Source: Strigamia acuminata (Eukaryota; Arthropoda; Chilopoda; Geophilomorpha; Linotaeniidae). From it: a stretch of 64,000 bases of DNA. The stretch's first letter is position 1, and each line of letters opens with the position of its first letter. A program made the translations under genes and the position numbers. The notes under the pieces were generated by a model. It was not told the origin of the DNA. It saw only the letters and a list, made by a program, of their open reading frames with translations, and did no database searches. Below, one piece after another: positions 21,501 to 33,500 of this stretch. The stretch is taken from NCBI GenBank assembly GCA_949358305.1, contig OX442321.1, positions 7,403,605 through 7,467,604 on the forward strand, in the 5' to 3' direction.

Positions 21501-24500
21501 TCTGGGCTCTCTTTCGTCCTTCGCCGGTCACTTTAGCGGTGTACGGACTTCCTCTGATGTGTTTGTCCGCGAACTTGACCGTCACCTTGTACTCTCCGGG
21601 CGCGGTGGGCAAATACGAGACGCTCACCGTTCCGTCTTTGTTGTCGTGACATTTGATGTCGGCTTTTGACGGACCTTCGACGGCCAACGACAATCCTCCC
21701 GCGCCCGCACCGGCGGTCGAGATGGTGAAATTGCTCGGTTCGCCGCAGATTCCATGGGTCAAGCCGGAACCGTACGCGGTGACGTAACCACTGGACACTG
21801 TGTCCACGTGGAACTTGAATGGGCTTCCTGGAATTTAAAAAAAAAAAATTAAAATTGATTTTTTTTTTAATAAATTAAAATTGTTTTACCTTGGACATGT
21901 TCGTGGTTGTATTTCACGTGTAATTCGTGGAGACCCTCCTCTCGTGGGTCGTAGCGTATGCTCACGGTACCATCGTGATTGTCCTCAACTATGGGTTTCT
22001 CAATATCACCAGACGGCATTCTGATTTCAGCTGTAAAAATAAGAAAAATTGCAATTTAGAACGAAATGCAGTAGGACCTCGATTATACGAACAAATAATC
22101 GAATGTTGAGTTTACACACATCCTGTACTTCATATAAAAATAAAAAGTCATTAAAATATTGTTCAAGAGCGTTAAACCTGTCCAAAAACGGATAAAAATC
22201 GTCAAAAAACATTGAAAAATCATCAAAAAACATTGAAAATCGTCAAAAAACATTGAAAATCGTCAAAAAAACATTGAAAATCGTCAAAAAACATTAAAAA
22301 TCGTCAAAAAACATTAAAAATCGATTAAAGAATCGAAAATTCGCCTAATGCTGTTCGGATAACCGATTGTTCGGATAATCGGTGTTCCGAAAATCGAAAA
22401 ATATTAAAATTTTAAACAAAATAAAATCCAAAAAATAATCAAAAATTGCAATTTAAAACAAAATAAAATCCAAAAATGATAAAAATTGCAATTTAAAACA
22501 AAATAAAATCAAAAAAATAATCAAAAATTGCAATTTAAAACAAAATAAAATCCAAAAAATGATCAAAAATTGCAAATTAAAACAAAATAAAATCCGAAAA
22601 AATTCAAAAATTGCAATTTTTACCAAAATAAATTTCAAAAAACTCAATTTCTCCAATTTTGTAACCCTAGTTAATAAACAAACTCACAAATTGCATTTTG
22701 TGATATGAAATACGACTCGAAATGATCATCCTCTGGTAGCGAAACCATCCTGTCGCTCTGCAGATTCCAGTATAAAAACCTAAAAAACATTGGCGTGAAT
22801 CTCTCTCCATCTGGACCGGCCCAAATGAAATCCAATGTGCAAAACATCCCGAGTTTATTTTTTGCTCAAAATCAAATTTATTCCAGAGATGAAAGAGCAA
22901 CAGATTTAATTTTTTCTTTTTTAAATTCCAAATTTATAATTACATAAAACATTTATCGTTTCCGAGACATCCGTTAATTTGTTTTACTTTTTATAAATCT
23001 TTTCGCCCCTAAATCTCCCCGTTTCAAAGTATGTTATGCTTGGGCAAGACATGCCCCGCAATTTACGAGACCGTATTTTCATAGCTTGAGCTCAACCAAA
23101 CCTAAAACAACTTTTTGGATATCAAAAAACGTCATTTGGCATCAACACAACCGAATGATTCAACTGTAAAAATACATTTTTAATTCACAATTTAATTCCA
23201 TCCGTCTTTCGTACTGCCAGATGATCAAAACCGACTTCATCAAACATTAAACCAATTTTTTAATACCTGTAACTTTTCCACCCGAGGTAGGTACAGGGAT
23301 ATTAGCGAGTTGTACTTGACGATACTCGGTGGTGGTACTACTGGTTGTTGTTTGGCGAATCGATTCGACGATTCGCGACGTACGTTTTTGGATTTCTTGA
23401 GTCCCAGCCTGCAAATTCATCAAAAACAAATAAAATCAAACGTGCATTAGTTTGTTTTAACACCATCAAATCACATTTAGTTGGTGAAATTTCGACGATT
23501 TCTTTCTAGTGCTCTTTTAATGACCATATACTTAACCCTACAAATTATACATCAATGGCGGCTTTATGAACAAGAAACGGCGCTCCGACTTATTTTATTA
23601 CGTTTCATTCCCATTAAATAACATTTAACGTTTTATTTCTAGCCCCAAGATGGTCGTTAAAACACCGAAAAGCTCAATTATGTAAAATTGCGTGATTTAT
23701 TATCTCTACATATTTGTTTAATACATTTAAAATTCAATAAATTAAAAATTCCGAGCGCGGTCCGATTTTTCCTCACAATGGCCGATATTTCATTCCACTT
23801 CGTCACATCAGTGGAAAACTTACATAAAGGCGGCATGAGAAATTACAGTGATCTGCGAACTTGTATAATCGAATTGTAACATTTCCCACGCATTTTAAAC
23901 CACTTAATTTCAAGTCACGATTTCTTTTATTGCTTTCAAGATACCCATTAACCGCACATCAAATCTGCATTTCGTTTTAATCCAATCTTGCAATTTTCTA
24001 AGGTCAAAGTCAAATGGAATAATTTTTTTTTACGCAACTATAAATTGCTTTCATTCAAAACAAATACGAGGAAATGTTGCGTAGGTCAAAAACCATCGGT
24101 TATTTAATTTTTTTTTACAGCTGGCTCCTTCAAGTGAAACATTTACTCCTAATTGTGTCCACACCTGCAAAATTTCATTACTCTTGCGAGATCATTTAGA
24201 AATATTTTCATCTGTTTAATTTTTTTTTTCAGATTTAAAAAAGAAAAAAATTAATTGTATAAATTAATTCGGATGCTTGAAGGTAAATTTCGAGGTAGAC
24301 GATAATTGATGGTTTTATTTCGAGCATAATAATTAGGGAAATTGAGATTTCAAGTGGAACACAAATCCCACGTGTTTCTTTTGTTTTATATTCTTTTTTT
24401 TTTTTCTTTTTTTTTTTCGTATAAAAAACAGACCCATATATGCAAGTTGCATGAAAAAATGTATAAAAAAAAGAAACATCTTAGTTGGGTGTGTCTGGGT

Positions 24501-27500
24501 TCTTGAAGTGGAAACAACAACCAAATATGGTGCGTAAAGTTTAAATTATTAACAACTACCACACAACACGTGGAATTTAATTGAAAAAATAAATTAATAA
24601 ATAAAAGAAAAAATGAATAAAAAATAAAGAAAAAATGAAGAAAAACCGAAATAAATTTTTTTATTCCAATTTTTCCAAATATTTATCCAAATTTTGTCCA
24701 AATATTTATCCAAATTTTGTCCAAATATTTATCAAAATTCTGTCTAAATATTTATCAAAATTTTGTCCAAATATTTATCAAAATTTTGTCCAAATATTTA
24801 TCAGAATTTTGTCCAAATATTTATCAAAATTTTGTCCAATTTTTATCAAATTTTTATCCAATTTTTATGCATATTTTATCTAATTTTTATCTAATTTTTA
24901 TCCATTTTTATATCCAATTTTTATGCATTTTTTATGCATTTTTATGCATTTTTTCATCCAAATTTTATCACATTTTTATCACATTTTTCAGATTTCTTTG
25001 TAAATTGCAACTGCACTGCAATTTAACCTTCCCAGCAATTTCCACCCCAAATGGGTCACAGGAAAATGCACCAAAAGAGTGTGCAGATAAACGTGTATAA
25101 AAATTCTATAACAGATAAAGAATGGAATAATTGCCGCAACCATTTCCACCTATTATAACATCATCTATCCGCTCCATACAAATAAAATTTTAAAAAAAAA
25201 CATTGCGAGACACCAATATCCAATTTTTTCCACCCAACCGGTCACCCTCTATCTAAAAATCCCCCGCACTCAAAAACCCAAAACCCAAAATTCCGTTAAC
25301 TCTCCCACCACAACCAAAAATCTCCTTTTCCTTTACCTCGTAAAACGGTGGCCATTTGAAAGTGAAGTTGGGCACCGAACCGTGTGGGAAAATGGGCCCA
25401 TTCTGTGTCCGCACAAACGCGATTTGACGTGAAAACAACTTGACCGGCTTCACCGGTTCGCTTTTGCGATAAATGCGCGACATCCTCTCTATAAATCCGT
25501 TCGGAACTTCAAATCTTGACTGGCCGCCGCTCGACCATCGTCTGCGCTTGGGTGCGGTCGACCGAACCCCGCGGCTGGTTCATTGGGCCTCCGTCGTCCT
25601 TGAGCTCAAAACTTTCCAATTTCTCACCATCCGCTATGATTTTCAGGTGAGATTTACTTCCATTTTCCTCCTTTCAGTCCATTAAATCCGTTCCAATTCG
25701 TTATCGACTCGTAACTGTCCATCAAAGTCGGTTCGCGCCGACATAAACAACACGCGGTGAAATGTCACGGTCTCAAACAATTCGTCTATAAAAAAGGCCC
25801 GATCGCGACCGACCACGCAACCTGGGTCAAAAACCTTCGTAATCCGTTGCATTAAACCAGAACTCCGCGTTTATAAGTTGCAAATTCCATCCAAATTGAC
25901 CTTTAAAACCATATTTTACCTCGATTCAACTGACAAATATTCCAACCGAACAAATTTATTTAAAATAAACCTTTTTTTTTGCCCGGTCGACGTGTCGTCT
26001 GATCGTGAACCGAACAAAAAAAGAATTCACGGTCATTGGATTTACACGCCTGACATTTGTCCTTGGGATTTTCAAAACTTGTTAACTCAATTGCCTAATC
26101 TTTTTCTCGAGCACATTTACACGTATTCGTGAAAAAAATAAATAAATCCCTCTTTTATTTTACTGTCGTCTGCCATCGCCGCATCCATTTTTCGAGTAAT
26201 GACTGTTGCAATTGTCATCCTCGTTCTACTTAACGATTAATTATGACGTCATTAACATGTTCCAAGAATTAAGTCACATTCCAACCAGTCTGAGGTCCTT
26301 GGAAGGTCTTGAGCGATTCATTACCATTTAAACGAGATCTGACCTCAAATGGAATGTTGACGACATAACCACAAGAAAAAGATGTCATTCCAAGACATGT
26401 TTTACATTTCCAGCTTGTTACCGGTCAAAAAATAGAATAATTAATTAAAATCACGAGTGCAGAGTCAACAGTGTGAACAGATTAATACATCGCAGATAAG
26501 TTTAGCGACAAATAAACAAACTTAGCAGCTACAAATCAACGTTTTCTTATAACAGATTAATTCAATCGATGTCGGTAAATTATTCTTTCTCGTACCAACA
26601 TGTTAGAACCAAATATCATCAAAATCCGAGCGACGGATCTCGATATATGGACTTTTTGTATGCTAAAATTGGCACAGCTCAAACAGGGCATGTCATCTAG
26701 CGCGAAACAATCTACCGCGACACGAATCTACCGCGACTGTGGAAACTGCGACTACGTATATTTTAGGTTTAATTCCTAAGAAGGGCTAACAAGAGCTAGG
26801 TGTCTGAAAGATTAGAAACTATCAGGAAACCATGTTAGATATCCCCAAACCAAGTTTCATAAATGCCGCATCGACCCAATATTTGTGATCGAGTTTCGAA
26901 CATTCGCAAAGAGCTCGCACACCGTTCATCAAAGTTTGATTCTATCCTTCAGCTACTCCGTTTTGTTTGGGTGTATAAAAGTTTCTTTAATGGCGGATGA
27001 AAATAGCCAACTATATATATATACTGAAAATCCTAGCTACGTCTCTGCTAAAGGGCCCTTCGATCCAACTTGCACACCGGCCCATTCACTTCTTTCTACG
27101 CCAGTGATTACACAACCGGATTTCTCGACGTTCCCCACGTCGCTCCTTAAATTGTTCCACAACGTATCACCCATAGAAAATTTACGGCGCTTCTACTTAA
27201 GACAATTGGTAATGGCTGACACAAATGGACGATAATTTCTCACCCTTGCTCTTTTCATTCAGTGTTTTTGGACAATAAAAATACCTTTCAGTACTAAATT
27301 AGTCGTTTTTTTTGGATTTGTGACTGTGATTAGCGATTAGAAAGGGATGCCAGCTATTTCACAATGGCGGTTGTAGGTGTGGCCAAAGGAGGAACTAAGC
27401 TCACACACCAAGAAAGATTAGGATGTCACGCTAAGCATCCAAAATTGTCCTTTCCAAATTAGTCAGCAATGTCACCTCAATAAATCTACTGTTTATTCAT

Positions 27501-30500
27501 TGCTTTGTTCTTTTGTCTCCGTCTTCAATGAATGGATCTTTGTCACTCGAATTCGTGCGTAGCGCCGTAACGCCATGTTGAATTTTGAAACAACGGCGAA
27601 TTTTGACGACGTTTCATTTCCTAATAACTGAATTAAAAAATGGATTTCCGACCGAATTTTAGAGATATTTCAACTTATTAAAATGGTGGGCCTATTTTCC
27701 ACGCATTCAACTTGAATGTTAAAATACCTTTTAGTGGTTTTATTCCTCTTTGCTCTCGCTTATAAATAGAAGGGCTGAAAAAATGAGCAACATTCGCTAC
27801 ATTTCTGAATTCTTCGTATTTGTTTCAATGCAAAGTAATAATAGAATTGCTTACGTTCAAAGCCCAATTGAGAATTTCTCCACACGCGACGTTTAATTCC
27901 AAATAAATAAATAAAAATCGTATAAACTGTGATCTAATTTAGCGATTTGATTTGTTTTGCTGTTTATAAATCATTTTTTTTACCAGATGTGTCAATAAAA
28001 GATTTTCTTTCGCTTAAAGAAACGAAAAGAAATCACTCTTCGTATAAAAACTAGATGGTAAAATGGATATTTTGCCAAGATGACACGAAATTGCAACAAA
28101 TTGACCAAGTTATTGGAATTTTCCCAAAAAACTAAAATTGCAATTACTCAAAAGCAAAAACCAAGACCAAGTGTCGTTTTCTTTTCTCCCCTTTTCCATC
28201 AATCTTTTTTTTTTGCAAATTCAAAGGAATCACATGCGGATACTTACACAGACTGTCCCAAGTTAAGTTGTGGTGCGGGAAGTTTCGGAAAAGATCAAAC
28301 TTAAAAGCGCCGAAAAAAAAATATTTCCACAGACCAAGGAAAATGTCGGAAATGACGACGAGATGTCGACTAACCAATGGCAATTCACTCAACATTAAAC
28401 TTAATTTTTCCACTTTTGGCAAAGACGATTTGATGATGCTTTAGTCCAAATATAACTCTGCCATTCTCAAATTGAAAGTCAATTGCAGGATGAAGTTTCA
28501 ACATTCATTCACAAAAAAAAAAAAAAAAATACAAAAATACAATAAATCAACTCAAAACCCCAAAAATCCCAAACAAACCCAACAAAAACGCACCAATTAT
28601 TTATTTCCCACAACAAAATCCAAAAAACAATCAATAAAACAAACAAAAACACAAAAAATTCCTTCCATAACAACACTTACAAGGAGACCGCAAGAGTGTG
28701 TAATCCACAATTGTTAAAATAATTGTTAAATAAAGTATTCACATGACCTGAGCAATCTATTTTTCTCATATTAAAATGCACCTCTCTCTCACATTGTTAC
28801 AAACAGTTACAACACACAGGATTCCTTACTGTGTGTTGAAACAACTTTTTTCACTTTTTTGAGTAAAAAGGTCAAGTGTAGCACTACACTTGGTGATTAG
28901 TCTGTTCAAACCTTACTCTGGAACCCAGGTAATTTGATATCACATGACATATGACATCACAACTTTGTTCACCAACATGACTGCCTGCTTGAAGCAACAA
29001 TAGTATGTTGTGGTGGCTCAGTGGTTAAGGCAATGAACCAGTAATCTTTTCACACAGGTTCAAATCCCTGTTGTCTGTGAAAATTTTTACTTTAATTTTT
29101 TTTTTTTTTTTAGCAGTAAAGTTGATGTTTGTTATTTTATATATGTTAAAAAATTAAAATTAATTATATTAAATTTTTTTAAAAACAAGTATAAAATAAT
29201 AAACATTAACTTTACTGCTAAAAATAAATAAAAAATTAAAGTAAAAATTTTCACAGACAACAGGGATTTGAACCTGTGTGAAAAGATTACTGGTTCATTG
29301 CCTTAACCACTGAGCCACCACAACACACTATTGTTGCTTCAAGCAGGCAGTCATGTTGGTGAACAAAGTTGTGATGTCATATGTCATGTGATATCAAATT
29401 ACCTGGGTTCCAGAGTAAGGTTTGAACAGGCTAATCACCAAGTGTAGTGCTACACTTGACCTTTTTACTCAAAAAAGTGAAAAAAGGTGTTTCAACACAC
29501 AGTAAGGAATCCTGTGTGTTGTAACTGTTTGTAACAATGTGAGAGAGAGGTGCATTTTAATATGAGAAAAATAGATTGCTCAGGTCATGTGAATACTTTA
29601 TTTAACAATTATTTTAACAATTGTGGATTACACACTCTTGCGGTCTCCTTGTTAGTGTTGGAAATCTGCCCGCAACTCAACCAAAATCAAACCCAGAAGT
29701 GTAAACAACTTATGTGTCAAAATGAAACCTCCCAAACTGTCAGCTGTCAATTCAAATTTACCTCCCACCCTAATCTTTTCTTGAAAGATTTGCCAACCGA
29801 CTCCAAATCAAAAACAAAACAAAAAAAATCGGCATTACGTCACCGCTCGCAAAAATAGCTCACCATTTCCAGGATACAGTGCACCTATTATGCGCAATAT
29901 CGCACAATCAACGAGTTCCCCATTTAGCACATTTTCCCGTTTAATTCACGCGACTTAATCGATACAAAACGGCCAACAAAAGCACCAAAACGGCAATCAA
30001 CGCCGCGCGATAAAAACGTCCACTTACCACCACTTTATAGACTCCTTCGGGCACCGGCTGACCACCGAATTTCACGTTGATGTTGTACTCTCCCACGTCT
30101 TTAATCGTGTAGTAAATAGTGAAAGTTCCGTCGCCATTGTCCTCGATGTCGATGTCCAAGTCGTGTCCGCTGTTGTTGCGAATGCGGCACGTGACGGCGC
30201 CTTTTCCGGCGTTTTTTGCGTTCACCGTGATGCAATATTCCTCCCCGACAGCCACTTGTTGTTGCATCCCTTCTGCAATCGAGAGGAAAAATTATTTTTT
30301 CGAATATTTAAAATTAAAAAAAATAAAATAAATCACCGGTGATTTTGCATTTGTCGGCTTGACCGATCTGATGCGCGTCGACGTTGAACGGCGAGAAAGG
30401 GACCTCTTGTCCGCCGTATTTCACGTTGATCTTGTATTTGCCGATGTCGTCCGGCACGTAAGTGGCTTTGAAAGTGCCGTCGCCATTATCCTGCACCTTG

Positions 30501-33500
30501 ACCTTGCGCGGAAACGCGTCCGGACCCTAAAAAAAAAAAAAATTAATATTCTAAACATTAAATTAAAAAAAAAAAATTTTTTTCTTACGGTCACAAACAC
30601 TTCGAGATCGCCGAAACCCGCTTCCTTCGTATCAATGAGAAAATCAACAGGAACGCTCGCCGGAACGCCCTTATTGGTCACACCCGGTCCGGAAACTTTG
30701 ACATTGCGCGGCTCAACCGTAGGCCTAACCTTCATTTGAAAAGGACTAAAAATAAAAAATAAATAAATAAAAACAAAACACAAATATAAAAACTATTTCC
30801 AACCTTCCAGGGACGTCCTGATCATTATACGTCACTTTGACATTGCAGCGACTTCCTTCCGGTGGCGCCACATACGACACGTCGTAAGTCCCGTCTCCAT
30901 TATCCCTCACGTCCGGTTTCCTCGCCAACGGACCCCTCTCAGTCTTTATATCGACGCCCAACGGAGCTTTTCCGGACTTCGTCGCGTCCACCTTGAAATT
31001 AACAGGTACGTTGGAGCGGCAGTGTACGGGATCGACCCCGGGGCCGAAAACTTGCACTTTGGACGGATCCACCAACGAATCGACGCTCACTTTGAACGGA
31101 CTCCCTAGAAAAACCCAAAAATCAAACCCAAAACCGAAATTAACGTCGCAAAAACGCAAAAATCGCGCAAATCTACCCGGAATATGCTGATCGGCGAACT
31201 TAATTGCGATATCGTAATCCCCAGCTTCGGTCGGGATGTATTCGACCGTGCAACTTCCGTCCCTGTTGTCTTTGCACGTCATCTTGGCTTCCGAGGGCCC
31301 CTCGATGGCCAGTCCTAGTCCTCCGGTGCCCGATCCGCTGTCATGAGTGTGGATTATTGCATTTTTTGTCGCAAAGTGGATTTTTTTTTTATTTACCGGG
31401 TTTCGACGGTGAAATGATTCGGTTGGTCGGTGATTCCTCGATCCAATCCGGGGCCGAAGGCGCGGCACTTTCTCGGATCGCATCCTCTGCGCACGTTCAC
31501 GCTGAACGGACTTCCGGGCACGGGCAGACCGTCGTAGGTTATGTCGATTATGTGGCGGCCTTCTTCGAACGGCGTGTAGCTGATGCGGTAGGTTCCGTCG
31601 TTCATCGACTGAACGAGCGAGTCGGTCTTGGCTCCGGAAGGGTTCGTGATGGTGCAAGCGACGCGTCCGTCGCCTCGTTTTGAAATTGCGCGCGCGTCCA
31701 CCAGCATATCGGTCGTGGAATCGAGAAAAACACCTAAAAAAAACAAAAACCAATTTAAAAAAGCGAAAAATCGCAAAAAATCGCAAAAAATCGCAAAATA
31801 CCGCGAAAAATCGCAGAAAAATCGCAAAAAAATCGCGAAAATCGCAAAACACGGCAAAAAAATCGCTAAAGAAATCGCAAAATAATCGTGAAATATCGCA
31901 AAAAATCGCAAAAAATGCGAAAATCGCAAAATGCAACAAAAAAAATCGCATAAAATCGCAAAAAATTCGAAAATTGCAAAATACCGCAAAAAAAATCGCT
32001 AAAAATTCGTCGTGTGTGGCCTAAAATCGAAGTGAAAAACCGTTGCTACCATTTTTTACTTAGTTACCATTCCTACCATGAAACTGTATTCCATTTCCAG
32101 TCACTTTGACCTTGCTCACATCAACAGCGGAAGTTACAAGTGCTTGGAACGGACTTCCCGGTATGTGCTGCTCGTTAAACGTGATATTGACCACATAGGT
32201 GCCTCCTTCGGTGGGCAAATAAGCCACGGAACAAGTCCCGTCTCCGTTATCCCTGCAGTTAATGGCCGCCTCGCAAGGTCCCTCGACCGTCACTCCCAAT
32301 CCGCCTTGTCCGGCTTCGCGAGTGTCGATCGTAAACTCGGCCGGACGAAACACGATCCCCGAAGAAAGTCCCGGCCCGAAGGCGCGCACTTTGCCCAGCT
32401 CGCCCGCACCGGTCGAGATAAACCGGAAGGGGGTCGGCGAGATCGGCTCGCCGCCAAACGCAATGGCCAGGAGATATTCGCCGAGTTCCGTCGGCGTGAA
32501 CGTCACCATGTATCCGTCGTAAGTCGGCACGATGTGCGCCTTCATTTTCCGGCCCGATGGGGTGGTGATCGTGACCGCCACGTCGCCTTTGCCGGCACCT
32601 TTGGTGATCACTCGGAACTGTTGCAAAGAGTGGACCGGTGCAGCTGTTTGTGTGCCAATAATTGATCAAAATCAGTTTTTGTTTCGTCAATAAACAGATT
32701 CATGCAATCGGTATATACATATCCACGGCATGCCAAACGAGCGATTTTGTGGATTTGTCAGTAGGAATGGAGAATAAAAAATGGTAACAAGATTTAAAAA
32801 ATGGGGAAAACGTGTCAAAATTGTTAAAAACTAGTCTCAAATCGATCAAAATTGTTAAAAACTAGTCTCAAATCGTTAAAAATTGTTAAAAACTAGTCTC
32901 AAATCGATCAAAATTGTTAAAAACGTATCAAAATTGTTAAAAACTAGTCTCGAATCGATCAAAATTGTTAAAAACTAGTCTCAAATCGATCAAAATTGTT
33001 AAAAACTAGTCTCAAATCGATCAAAACGTGTCAAAATTGTTAAAAACTAGTCTCAAATCGATCAAAACGTGTCAAAATTGTTAAAAACTAGTCTCAAATC
33101 GATCAAAACGGTTGCAAAAATCAAAATTTCCGTTAGTTTATGTTAGAAAATGGATGAAATCGTGCACGCACTTGGCTCCAATCCGTCGACTTTGACCTTA
33201 TTGACGTCGATGTGTGGCTGAACAGCCACTTTGATTGGACTTTGCGGGATGTCTTTCCCAGCAAATCTCACATTAACCTTAAAAAAAAACATCAGAAAAC
33301 GATTATTCCACTCATTAAACCCAAAATTCAATTCCATACTTTGTAGTTTCCAGGCGTGGGAGCCGTGTAATCAACAGTAAACGTGCCGTCTTCGTTGTCT
33401 CGTATTTGGACGGGTATGTCTTGACCCTTCTCGTTGATCAGATTGATCTCGACATCCCCCGGTCCCGCCTCGCGGCAATCGATGTTAAAATGCGTCGGCG

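Larger units (their letters stand above)
28671..29660. mobile_element. 990-bp fold-back element with tRNA-like heads
   Basis: The two halves are near-perfect inverted copies of about 480 bp, with outer ends aacacttacaaggagaccgc and gcggtctccttgttagtgtt. The centre near 29165 is AT-rich. Each arm contains, in order, the caattgtt block, ctctctcacattgttacaaa, the small palindrome aagtgtagcactacactt and a tRNA-like stretch with Pol III A and B boxes. It lies in the 6.6-kb filamin intron, so it is transcribed with the pre-mRNA and could form a long hairpin. A single-arm relative is at 12244-12480. No coding capacity is seen. Confidence 0.85.

Noticed and set aside
24635-25100. Frames rich in YLSKFCPNI
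   Set aside because: Produced by the 23-bp tandem repeat cycling through three frames.
26885-27235. 116-codon frame on the plus strand within the filamin intron
   Set aside because: No recognised domain, no splice partners, weak start; it overlaps a probable transposon fragment.
29012-29075. Functional tRNA gene
   Set aside because: A and B boxes and a T stem are present, but acceptor and anticodon stems do not pair; better called a tRNA-derived SINE-like head.
31628-32024. Lysine-rich frames on the plus strand
   Set aside because: They arise from the aaaatcgc simple repeat in a filamin intron.
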